A DNA stretch of 64,000 nt from Motiliproteus sp036960175 (lineage in GTDB: Bacteria; Pseudomonadota; Gammaproteobacteria; Pseudomonadales; Balneatricaceae), in contig JBALWH010000004.1 of assembly GCA_036960175.1 (NCBI GenBank), positions 62,001 to 126,000 on the forward strand. The letters run 5' to 3'. The translations under genes and the position numbers were made by a program. The notes under the pieces were generated by a model. The model had not been told where the DNA came from, ran no database searches, and saw nothing but the letters and a program-made list of their open reading frames with translations. Positions 44,793 through 54,048 of this stretch are shown piece after piece. The number at the start of each line of letters is the position of its first letter. Position 1 is the first letter of the stretch.

Positions 44793-45078
44793 GGGAACCT
44801 GTGAACAAGTCCAGTGTGTTCTCTGCGGTATCTAGAACGGCCCCTCTTTATTACAAGAACCGCGAAAGATCGTGCAGCAAAATGTCTGGACCTTTTCAAA
44901 CGGTCTGACAAAGCAGATGGCCGTTCTAGAGCCCGTCCTTCGGAGCTTTCAGAGAGACAGGATCTCAGTGTTAACGATTCTCGACGTACAACCAGTATGT
45001 CTGCAATCGTTGTCTTGATCTCCAATCTCTCTGAAAGCCAGAGGCGCAAGAGACTTGTTCACAGGTTCACAGGTTCCC
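44793..45078. mobile_element. Putative MITE-like element with terminal inverted repeats
   Basis: The left end GGGAACCTGTGAACAAGT (44793-44810) is matched in inverse by the right end (45053-45078), where an 8-bp unit CTGTGAAC is present twice. Inside are more inverted pairs: GTCCAG/CTGGAC (44809-44814, 44886-44891), TCTAGAACGGCC/GGCCGTTCTAGA (44831-44842, 44919-44930) and GCTTTCAGAGAGA/TCTCTCTGAAAGC (44945-44957, 45026-45038). No transposase is encoded. Flanks share only AA, so no convincing target duplication is seen. The right end is 4 bp from the rsmD stop. Confidence 0.6.
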
Positions 45079-45082
45079 AAGG

Positions 45083-45697
45083 TTAGTCGGAGGTGCTGCG
45101 TTGGCATAGGTAGCTGCTGACCTGGCCGCTATCTTTCTGTTTGCGAATGACCCAATTGTCAGGCAGCGGCAGCGGCTTCAGCTCCCTCTCGGCCTCAATG
45201 TAAATAAAGGCGCGATTGCTGAGGATGCCGCTGTGTTCCAGCAGTTGGCTGCAGGACTCCACCATCCCTTTGTGAAACGGCGGGTCCATGAATACCAGGT
45301 CGAAGTGCTGGGCTGTGATCGTTGGCTGTTGTAGCCAATTCATCGCAGAAGCCTGCCGCAGCTGGGCGTTTTCCGCTTTCAGTAGCTGCAGGTTGTCGCG
45401 CAACTGATTGATAACTAGGGGAGAACTGTCAATCAAGGTGGCGCTGGCGGCACCTCGCGATAGGGCTTCTAGAGAGAGGGCTCCGCTGCCGGTGAATAGA
45501 TCAAGGCAGTGGCTAGCCTCCACAGCACCTTGTAACCAGTTAAACAGCGTTTCTCTGACTTTGTCTGGGGTGGGTCTCAGGCCTTCCTGGTCGGGGAAGC
45601 TCAGCCTCCGTCCGCGCCATTGGCCCGCGATGATTCTCAGGGTATTAGTACCACGGCTTTTGCTGTTCGTTCTCTGGCGTTGCTGTTTTTTGGTCAT
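45083..45697 (-). CDS. rsmD: 16S rRNA (guanine966-N2)-methyltransferase RsmD
   Basis: The 204-residue methyltransferase has TLRIIAGQWRGRRLSFP, RPTPDKVRETLFNWL, the SAM loop DLFTGSGALSLEALSRGA and the catalytic FMDPPF motif. These are diagnostic of RsmD. It is 11 bp downstream of the M16-like gene on the same strand. The rsmD/ftsY neighbourhood is conserved in pseudomonads. Confidence 0.95.
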   Translation of the reverse strand: MTKKQQRQRTNSKSRGTNTLRIIAGQWRGRRLSFPDQEGLRPTPDKVRETLFNWLQGAVEASHCLDLFTGSGALSLEALSRGAASATLIDSSPLVINQLRDNLQLLKAENAQLRQASAMNWLQQPTITAQHFDLVFMDPPFHKGMVESCSQLLEHSGILSNRAFIYIEAERELKPLPLPDNWVIRKQKDSGQVSSYLCQRSTSD

Positions 45698-45708
45698 AGC
45701 TCTTTGAT

Positions 45709-46914
45709 CTAGTTGGCGGGCTGTTGGCTAATTTGGTGGTAATGCTCAGGGTTAAGTAACGCATTGATGCTGGATCTGAGCGCAGCGGAGGATAGCTGAT
45801 CTAACTGTGATACAAAACTCTGCAGATAATTCTCCGGCAGCTGATAAAAGGCAATGGCTTGCAGTTGTTCGAAAAGCTGGTCTGGATTCTCCAGACGCTG
45901 ATATAGATGATCGATGGTTTCGCTACGGCGTCTGTCCAGTTCGTCATCGCTGGTTTCTGCCAGCTTGCTCTTGATGGAGCCCAGTAGTGCGTTGCTATCG
46001 ATTGGCGATGGGCTGGATGCGCTAAGGATTAACTCAGAATGGCTTCCCAGAGGGCGCCACTCGCTGTAGATATGCAAGGCGCCAGCTAGCGTCTGTAGCT
46101 GTCGGACGGCCAAAAGCTGTTCAGCAAAGTCAACAGCGGAACGGCCACTGGTTTGACGGCCCAGCAGTAATTGATATTCACCGAGAGTGGATGCTGTCAG
46201 CTGTTGTGGCGGCAGCGACGGAGTGCTTGGGTTCGCCCATTGAAGTCCGTTTGGAATGCTGCTTAGCTGGCTACGCAGGGCTTCAACGATTGGCTCTACG
46301 TCCTTGGCCATTAATGACACTGATAGTTGGCTACGGCTGAACAGCTGTTCTCTAAAGGCGGACCAGTGCATGTAATCGTTATCGTATTGGGATTGTTCTG
46401 GCTGTAGCCATAAACGCATTTTCGCCCATCCAGGATCAACAGATTGGCGATCCAAATATTGCTGCGCCTGCTGCTTTTTCTGTAGTTCACTCCATTTCGC
46501 TACTACATCGTCAGGAGCTTGTAACTGTTTGAATAATCGCGATAGCACAGATGCTATGGACTGCTCAGTGGCTGCTATCAACGTGATCTCTAAGCGGTCG
46601 CTATGGCTATTCAATTTGATGGACAGTGATTGTTGAGCAAAGGATTGCCGCAGTGAATCCAGCAGTAACTGTTGCACTAGGCGCACCGTAGCGCTATCCC
46701 CGCGGGTGCCTTTTGGTAGTGCAAAGCTGAGGCTTAAGTAGCTGCTAGCGGTGTCTTGTTGCAGCCAGTAAATGGGCACGCCATGCTGCTGTTCCTTGTG
46801 AATTTCAGGCAGGGCATCCCGTTGTCCGCTAGCCGTGAGCAGTACGATAGCAATGGTCGTTACGAAGATGATGATGCTTAGCTGACGTCGACTAAACAGG
46901 GGTTTATCGAACAT
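45709..46914 (-). CDS. Non-catalytic M16 (insulinase)-like membrane-anchored protein
   Basis: The 401-residue protein has an N-terminal membrane anchor (LSIIIFVTTIAIVLLTASG) and an M16 peptidase fold (VPIYWLQQDTASSYLSLSFALPKG and later repeats). It has no HXXEH zinc motif, so it should be inactive by itself. In pseudomonads a similar gene pairs with a zinc-containing M16 gene between rsmD and ftsY. That catalytic partner is missing here. It is divergent from ftsY. Confidence 0.75.
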   Translation of the reverse strand: MFDKPLFSRRQLSIIIFVTTIAIVLLTASGQRDALPEIHKEQQHGVPIYWLQQDTASSYLSLSFALPKGTRGDSATVRLVQQLLLDSLRQSFAQQSLSIKLNSHSDRLEITLIAATEQSIASVLSRLFKQLQAPDDVVAKWSELQKKQQAQQYLDRQSVDPGWAKMRLWLQPEQSQYDNDYMHWSAFREQLFSRSQLSVSLMAKDVEPIVEALRSQLSSIPNGLQWANPSTPSLPPQQLTASTLGEYQLLLGRQTSGRSAVDFAEQLLAVRQLQTLAGALHIYSEWRPLGSHSELILSASSPSPIDSNALLGSIKSKLAETSDDELDRRRSETIDHLYQRLENPDQLFEQLQAIAFYQLPENYLQSFVSQLDQLSSAALRSSINALLNPEHYHQISQQPAN

Positions 46915-47061
46915 GAGTTTTTCCCCTACAAACAGATCATCGCAGTTTATACCGCAATTGGGTCACTAATGGTAAGCTTGTTCGCTGTTTTGCTAGCGCT
47001 CGGTTAGGGCTGTTGGTGATTTTACAATGATACGTGTATTTGATGATGGATTGCTTGACTG

Positions 47062-48408
<1,347 letters not shown>

Positions 48409-48501
48409 GGTTTGCAGGGGATTAGGGTCTACAGAGCACTGAAGTTTTAGAGGGTTGGCAGAAATGGGCGTAGCCAAATACGCAGATCCAGAGCGCTAAT
48501 T

Positions 48502-49152
48502 ATGATTCGCTTTGATAATGTCAGTATGCGTTACCCGGGGGGCTATGAGGCGCTCAAACAGGTCAGCTTTTCCCTGGCGCAAGGGGAAATGGCGTTTCTG
48601 ACCGGTCATTCCGGTGCTGGCAAGAGTTCTCTGCTGAAGTTGATCATGCTGATGGAGCGGGCAAGTCAAGGGCAGGTCATGGTGGATGGCAATAACCTTA
48701 ACCGTCTTCCCTCGCGTCAAATCCCTTTTCTCAGGCGCCGTATCGGGGTCGTTTTCCAGAATCATCAATTACTATTCGACCGCAGTGTCTTTAATAACGT
48801 GGCGTTACCACTAATTATCTCGGGGTATGAGGGGGGTGATATTGGACGAAGGGTACGGGCGGCGCTGGATAAAGTTGGATTGCTGAAAAAAGAAAAGCTT
48901 AATCCGGTACAACTGTCCAGTGGCGAACAGCAGCGCGTGGGCATTGCCAGAGCCATCGTGAATAAGCCGCAATTATTGCTGGCGGATGAGCCTACCGGAA
49001 ACCTGGACCCACAACTATCAGCCGAAATTATGGGCTTGTTCCATCAGTTTAATCAGGTCGGCGTATCGGTACTGGTAGCCAGTCACGACTTGGACCTTAT
49101 CTCCCGCTTACCCCACCGAGTCATGCAGCTGAATCAAGGGCGGATGGGTTAA
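48502..49152 (+). CDS. ftsE: Cell division ATP-binding protein FtsE
   Basis: The 216-residue ABC ATPase couples to FtsX to activate amidase-driven septal peptidoglycan splitting. It has Walker A GHSGAGKSS, signature LSSGEQQRVGIARA and Walker B LLLADEPTGNLD. The start follows a 93-bp gap after ftsY. Its stop abuts the ftsX start (49153). Confidence 0.96.
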   Translation: MIRFDNVSMRYPGGYEALKQVSFSLAQGEMAFLTGHSGAGKSSLLKLIMLMERASQGQVMVDGNNLNRLPSRQIPFLRRRIGVVFQNHQLLFDRSVFNNVALPLIISGYEGGDIGRRVRAALDKVGLLKKEKLNPVQLSSGEQQRVGIARAIVNKPQLLLADEPTGNLDPQLSAEIMGLFHQFNQVGVSVLVASHDLDLISRLPHRVMQLNQGRMG

Positions 49153-50151
49153 ATGAGCAATGCTACTCAGCAACAACCCCCCCGAGGTTCCAATAAAGCA
49201 GGTGCAACGGTACATCGTTTGCAGGCTAGCGACTTGGGGCGTAGCTATCTAAAGCACCATGTTCAGGTGGCGCAGGAAAGTCTGCTGAGATTAATTCTAT
49301 CCCCTATGGCGACGCTTATGACGGTGATGGTGCTTGCCATCGCCCTGACGCTGCCAAGCGTGCTTTTTGTGGGATTGAAAAATATCCAGGCGGTCAGCCA
49401 TCAATGGCAGGGGGTCACTCAGATCACGCTGTTTCTCAGCTCTGAATTATCTGAATCTGAGGGCCGGGATCTAGCCCTGCAACTACAATCAAATGATCAG
49501 ATTCAACAGTTAATGTATCTGTCGAAAGCACAGGCATTGGCGGAATTTAAGCAGTACTCCGGCTTTGCTGATGCGATTGATAAGCTGGATAGCAACCCCC
49601 TACCGGCGGTTATTCTTTTGGAACCCAGTGCCAGTTACCTGGATCAAGCCACGCTGAATCGCCTGAAGGAACAATTGCAGTCTGTGGATGGCGTTGAAGA
49701 AGCACAGATAGATATGGCCTGGTTAGAGCGACTGTTCACCATTACCGGCTTGGCTCAGCGTTTGGTATTGGTGCTATCCTGTTTGTTGGGGCTAGCGGTA
49801 ATTCTAGTGGTGGGAAACACTATCAGGCTGGAGATCGAAAATCGGCGCGATGAAATACTCGTGGTAAAGCTGGTGGGAGGCACCGATGCGTTCGTTCGCC
49901 GTCCTTTCCTTTATACCGGCTTTTGGTATGGCTTGGCTGCCGGGCTGATGGCCTGGTTATTGGTGCAAAGCAGTTTGTGGTATCTGTCAGGCGTGGTTGA
50001 TCGTTTGATTATGCTGTATCAGAGTAGCTTTCAATTGCAGGGGCTAGGCGTGATGGCCAGCATCATATTGCTTGGACTAAGTATATTGATTGGCGTGTGC
50101 GGCGCCTGGCTTGCGGTTATCCGGCATTTGAAAGCGGTAGAACCGAGATAA
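49153..50151 (+). CDS. ftsX: Cell division protein FtsX
   Basis: The 332-residue membrane partner of FtsE has a long cytoplasmic N-terminus, a first helix (TLMTVMVLAIALTLPSVLFVG), a periplasmic loop of about 110 residues that would contact EnvC-like activators, and three C-terminal helices. The family features NTIRLEIENRRDEI and VKLVGGTDAFVRRPFLY are present. Confidence 0.95.
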   Translation: MSNATQQQPPRGSNKAGATVHRLQASDLGRSYLKHHVQVAQESLLRLILSPMATLMTVMVLAIALTLPSVLFVGLKNIQAVSHQWQGVTQITLFLSSELSESEGRDLALQLQSNDQIQQLMYLSKAQALAEFKQYSGFADAIDKLDSNPLPAVILLEPSASYLDQATLNRLKEQLQSVDGVEEAQIDMAWLERLFTITGLAQRLVLVLSCLLGLAVILVVGNTIRLEIENRRDEILVVKLVGGTDAFVRRPFLYTGFWYGLAAGLMAWLLVQSSLWYLSGVVDRLIMLYQSSFQLQGLGVMASIILLGLSILIGVCGAWLAVIRHLKAVEPR

Positions 50152-50208
50152 TCAGGTTTGCAGCATTACTCGTAGTATCCAAAATAAAAAACGATAGGAG
50201 TAGTGTCT

Positions 50209-51309
50209 ATGTTCGGGTCTGGACGTTTAAAAAAAGAAGTTGCTGAGCTGACAGAGAAGTTGGCTGCAGCAGAGACTCGCAACAGTCAGTTGCAGGCGGA
50301 GCTGGCGAGCCAGCAACAAATGAATGAACAGGTTCAGGCTGACAAAGACTCCGTCTACGCCAACCAGCAGCAGCGCTTCCGAGAACTTTGGTTTTCCGGC
50401 AGCAGTGCTGTTAGTGATATTCGCGAAAACCTCGCCCACTCTGCCACCACTCTTCGAGAAGAATGTCATTATCTGGATACCGCTCAGTCTGTATTTACGC
50501 GTAGTTCGGATATCCTTGGCCAGATGGTGGGCGCATTACAAAACATTGCGGCTGATGCCACCGCCAACTGCGGTCATATTTCTGAGTTACAGAGCACTGC
50601 CGGCGAAATTGTTAAGTTCGTTGGCGTGATCAGCGAGATTTCCGAGCAGACCAATCTGCTGGCTCTAAATGCCGCCATTGAGGCTGCCCGAGCGGGCGAG
50701 CAGGGACGTGGTTTTGCCGTCGTTGCCGATGAAGTTCGTGCCCTGGCGCAGAAAGCCAATGACGCAAGCTCGGAGATTTCCCGCTTAGTCGGCAATATCT
50801 CTCAACGCACCTCAGTGGCAGACACCGATATTCGCGGCATGGCGGTACAAAGTGAAGCTCTCGTAGCCTCGACGACTGAGGTTAATGATGCGGTCACCGA
50901 GGTGGTCGGTCTGTCTCAGCGGATGCATCAGATTGTTAACCGAACCTCAGATGAAGCCTTTATTCAGACTGTGAAGCTCGATCATGTAGTCTGGAAAACC
51001 GATGTTTATAAATCTTTGCTTGGGTTAAGTGATAAGAACATTGCGGATTTTGCCGATCATACCCAGTGCCGCTTAGGTAAGTGGTATTTTGAAGGTGAAG
51101 GCCGCGAGAGGTACTCCGCTAGCCATAGTTATCGCAACTTAGACGAGCCTCATAGCCTGGTTCATAACAACGGCATCCGAGCTTTGCAGCTTATGCAGGC
51201 CAATGACTGCGATGGTGCCCTGGATGCTACTGCGGCGATGGAAGGGGCTAGCGAGCGGGTTATTGGGCTACTCAGCCAGCTGGCAAATGAGCAGCAGAGT
51301 CCGCGCTAA
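50209..51309 (+). CDS. Soluble chemoreceptor-like protein with C-terminal CZB zinc-binding domain
   Basis: The 366-residue protein has an N-terminal coiled coil and no membrane segment. The chemoreceptor signalling tip is EQTNLLALNAAIEAARAGEQGRGFAVVADEVR, at about residues 147-178. A CZB domain carries the zinc residues in KLDHVVWK, CRLGKWYFEGEG and EPHSLVH. CZB chemoreceptors of this type sense zinc or hypochlorous acid through the cysteine. The ATG at 50209 is 8 bp from TAGGAG. It sits between ftsX and rpoH, usually neighbours. Confidence 0.88.
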   Translation: MFGSGRLKKEVAELTEKLAAAETRNSQLQAELASQQQMNEQVQADKDSVYANQQQRFRELWFSGSSAVSDIRENLAHSATTLREECHYLDTAQSVFTRSSDILGQMVGALQNIAADATANCGHISELQSTAGEIVKFVGVISEISEQTNLLALNAAIEAARAGEQGRGFAVVADEVRALAQKANDASSEISRLVGNISQRTSVADTDIRGMAVQSEALVASTTEVNDAVTEVVGLSQRMHQIVNRTSDEAFIQTVKLDHVVWKTDVYKSLLGLSDKNIADFADHTQCRLGKWYFEGEGRERYSASHSYRNLDEPHSLVHNNGIRALQLMQANDCDGALDATAAMEGASERVIGLLSQLANEQQSPR

Positions 51310-51450
51310 ATAGGTGCTCTTGCATAGGCTTATTGGTATCGATACACTAGGCCGTTCAGGCTGAAAATTAGCCAGCTTTCAATGTGGAACTTTTACGCTC
51401 GCATTGGGTCCATTATGCGGACCAGTTAAGATGTATTATGGAGACGATAG

Positions 51451-52305
51451 ATGGGTACCAGTTTACAGCCGATTGATCTGATGAGTCCTGGGCAGAACCT
51501 TGATGCTTACATGCAGAACATTGGTGCTATACCGATCTTGACTGCTGATGAAGAACGCGAATTGGCAGAAAGTCTGTACTACCAGAATGATCTGGAATCA
51601 GCCCGTCGCTTGGTTATGTCCCATCTTCGTTTTGTTGTCCATATCGCACGTAGTTATTCCGGCTATGGGCTGTCTCAGGCTGACTTGGTTCAAGAAGGTA
51701 ATGTTGGCTTGATGAAGGCGGTAAAGCGTTTTGATCCAAGGGTCGGTGTACGCCTTGTGTCCTTTGCTGTGCATTGGATTAAAGCAGAAATGCATGAATT
51801 CATTCTGCGTAACTGGCGTATTGTTAAGGTGGCCACTACTAAAGCTCAGCGTAAGATGTTTTTTAACCTTCGTAGCGCTAAGAAAAGACTTTCATGGTTT
51901 ACCAGTGCTGAAGTCGAAGCCGTCGCTGAGGATTTGGGTGTAGAGCCTAAGGTCGTGCGAGAGATGGAAAGTCGTCTCAGCGCTCAGGATGCCCCGTTTG
52001 ATAACGGCGTTGATGATGATAACGATGAGGCTTATAAGGCCCCTGCCTACTTCTTAGAAGATAAGCGCAATGATCCGGCCCGACTGTTGGAAGACAAACA
52101 GTGGGAGCAAGATTCTAATCGTCGCCTATCCGATGCTTTGGCCTCGCTGGATGAGCGTAGCCGTAATATTCTGGTGCAGCGCTGGCTTAGCGAACGAAAA
52201 TCCACGCTTCATGACCTTGCCGCAGAATATCAGGTCTCTGCGGAACGCATTCGTCAGCTCGAAAAGAATGCCATGAAAAAGGTTCGGGGCTGTTTGGAAG
52301 CCTGA
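51451..52305 (+). CDS. rpoH: Heat-shock sigma factor RpoH (sigma-32)
   Basis: The 284-residue sigma-70-family factor has the region 2 core (SHLRFVVHIARSYSGYGLSQADLVQEGNVGLMKAV) and the RpoH box QRKMFFNLR near residue 132, which is specific to sigma-32. Region 4 has STLHDLAAEYQVSAERIRQLEK. Length equals E. coli RpoH (284). It follows a 141-bp gap and is closed by a terminator. Confidence 0.97.
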   Translation: MGTSLQPIDLMSPGQNLDAYMQNIGAIPILTADEERELAESLYYQNDLESARRLVMSHLRFVVHIARSYSGYGLSQADLVQEGNVGLMKAVKRFDPRVGVRLVSFAVHWIKAEMHEFILRNWRIVKVATTKAQRKMFFNLRSAKKRLSWFTSAEVEAVAEDLGVEPKVVREMESRLSAQDAPFDNGVDDDNDEAYKAPAYFLEDKRNDPARLLEDKQWEQDSNRRLSDALASLDERSRNILVQRWLSERKSTLHDLAAEYQVSAERIRQLEKNAMKKVRGCLEA

Positions 52306-52324
52306 CCGGCGCTGAAATATTCTG

Positions 52325-52352
52325 AACGCCGGGTTTCCCCGGCGTTTTTTTA
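52325..52352 (+). terminator. Rho-independent terminator after rpoH
   Basis: AACGCCGGG / CCCGGCGTT is a 9-bp stem with a 4-nt loop and a run of seven T residues, 19 bp after the rpoH stop. Confidence 0.9.
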
Positions 52353-52398
52353 TTCTGCATTTAATTCTCTTCATCATCTGCCGCTCGGGTGATCTCAA

Positions 52399-52794
52399 AT
52401 GACTTCAATAAAACCACAATGGATACTCTTTTCTGGAGCCATCAGTAGTGCTCTGGCGGTCGCTCTGGGAGCGTTTGGCGCTCATGCGATGGAGGATCTT
52501 CTTTCCCCTGAGCGTATGCAAACCTGGGAAACGGCCAGCCGCTACCTGATGTATCATGCGCTGGCAGTCTTGGTGATGGGTATCGCTTTGATCGAGAAAC
52601 CGCGTATGCGGGTATTGCAGCGGGCTGCTATTGTTCTGATATTGGGAGCCAGTGTTTTTTCCGGAAGTTTGTATATACTCTGCCTGACAGAATTGATCTG
52701 GTTAGCTTGGTTGACTCCAGTAGGTGGACTTATCCTACTGAGCGGCTGGAGTTATCTCGCTTTTGCAGCCCTTCGTTGGCGCGCTTTAGCGTAA
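52399..52794 (+). CDS. DUF423 family membrane protein
   Basis: The 131-residue protein has four hydrophobic segments and the DUF423/TMEM256-like start FSGAISSALAVALGAFGAHA, then YHALAVLVMGIAL. The role is unknown. The ATG lies after the rpoH terminator and the frame ends 56 bp before thiS, so it may share a transcript with the thiamine genes. Confidence 0.88.
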   Translation: MTSIKPQWILFSGAISSALAVALGAFGAHAMEDLLSPERMQTWETASRYLMYHALAVLVMGIALIEKPRMRVLQRAAIVLILGASVFSGSLYILCLTELIWLAWLTPVGGLILLSGWSYLAFAALRWRALA

Positions 52795-52850
52795 CTATTT
52801 TCTTGTACATTGAATGCTAAGATAAATTCCGTGATATAGATGAGGAATAT

Positions 52851-53054
52851 ATGATCGAAATCCATCTTAACGGTGATGCTCGGCAGGTGCGCGAAGGCTG
52901 CCCCATTACTGAGCTTATTGATAGTCTGGGGCTGGCAGGAAAGCGTCTGGCCATCGAATATAATATGGAAATTCTGCCTAAAAGTCGTCATGGGGAAACT
53001 CTTCTCAAGGCTCAGGATTGTGTTGAAATCGTTCATGCTATTGGCGGTGGTTGA
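52851..53054 (+). CDS. thiS: Sulfur carrier protein ThiS
   Basis: ThiS is the ubiquitin-like protein whose C-terminal thiocarboxylate donates sulfur to the thiazole ring. The 67-residue product has the beta-grasp start MIEIHLNGDARQV and ends in the required Gly-Gly (AIGGG). GAGGAATAT precedes the ATG. thiG follows after 97 bp. Confidence 0.94.
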   Translation: MIEIHLNGDARQVREGCPITELIDSLGLAGKRLAIEYNMEILPKSRHGETLLKAQDCVEIVHAIGGG

Positions 53055-53154
53055 TAGCCAGCGACATTTAGAGTTGCCTAAATCCAGATCTCAGAACTAT
53101 AGCCAATCTGGGCAGGCGGAATCACATTAAGTACAAACGTAGAGTGAAGCAGTG

Positions 53155-53955
53155 ATGACTGATAATCAGAAACCCCGTATTGACCAGCCGCTGGAATTTG
53201 CCGGTATGTCCTTTAAATCCCGTCTGCTAGTTGGCACCGGAAAATATAAGGATCTGGACGAAACTGCTGAAGCGATTGAAACCAGTGGTGCTGAGATTGT
53301 AACTGTGGCCATTCGGCGCACCAATATTGGTCAACATCCTGGTGAGCCAAACCTGCTGGATGTTATTTCTCCAGAAAAGTATACGTTGCTGCCCAATACC
53401 GCAGGCTGTTTCAACGCTAAAGATGCGGTGCGCACTTGTATGCTAGCGCGAGAACTACTGGACGGCCGTGATTTGGTAAAACTGGAAGTTCTGGGAGATC
53501 AAAAAACCCTGTATCCAAACGTTACTGAGACGTTGATTGCGGCTCGGGAGCTGATTGATGATGGCTTCAAGGTGATGGTTTATACCAGTGATGATCCAAT
53601 TATTGCCAAGGAATTGGAAAATATGGGTTGTGTTGCAGTCATGCCTTTGGGATCTTTGATCGGTTCTGGATTGGGCATTCGCAACCCATACAATATTCGG
53701 CTTATTCTGGAAAATGCCAATGTCCCTATTCTGGTAGATGCTGGTGTTGGTACCGCCTCCGATGCAGCTATCGCTATGGAGCTAGGTTGCGACGGTGTGC
53801 TGATGAATACCGCTATTGCGGGAGCTGGTAACCCGGTACTGATGGCGTCGGCTATGCGTAAAGCGATTGAGGCAGGGCGGGAAGCCTTTCTGGCGGGGCG
53901 TATGCCGCGTAAGTTGTATGCCAGCGCCTCCTCACCAATCGAAGGCATTCTCTGA
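53155..53955 (+). CDS. thiG: Thiazole synthase ThiG
   Basis: ThiG builds the thiazole phosphate of thiamine with ThiS. The 266-residue TIM barrel has RLLVGTGKYKDLDET, DLVKLEVLGD with the Schiff-base lysine, and PILVDAGVGTASDAAIAMELG. The ATG at 53155 is chosen over a GTG one codon upstream. No TPP riboswitch was recognised ahead of the pair. Confidence 0.95.
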   Translation: MTDNQKPRIDQPLEFAGMSFKSRLLVGTGKYKDLDETAEAIETSGAEIVTVAIRRTNIGQHPGEPNLLDVISPEKYTLLPNTAGCFNAKDAVRTCMLARELLDGRDLVKLEVLGDQKTLYPNVTETLIAARELIDDGFKVMVYTSDDPIIAKELENMGCVAVMPLGSLIGSGLGIRNPYNIRLILENANVPILVDAGVGTASDAAIAMELGCDGVLMNTAIAGAGNPVLMASAMRKAIEAGREAFLAGRMPRKLYASASSPIEGIL

Positions 53956-53964
53956 TCAGTTGTC

Positions 53965-53993
53965 AGCGCCCTTAGTCTGGGCGCTATCTTTTT
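53965..53993 (+). terminator. Rho-independent terminator after thiG
   Basis: AGCGCCC / GGGCGCT is a 7-bp stem with a 7-nt loop, followed by ATCTTTTT, 9 bp after the thiG stop. Confidence 0.82.
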
Positions 53994-54048
53994 GTCAAAG
54001 CCAAGCATTCAGATGTAGGGCTGTTATACCTGAACGGAAGGGTTGAAC

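Noticed and set aside
44747..45086. Overlapping frames of about 90-100 codons on both strands between coaD and rsmD
   Set aside because: Both frames run through the inverted-repeat element, lack ribosome sites and family resemblance, and are explained by palindromic composition.
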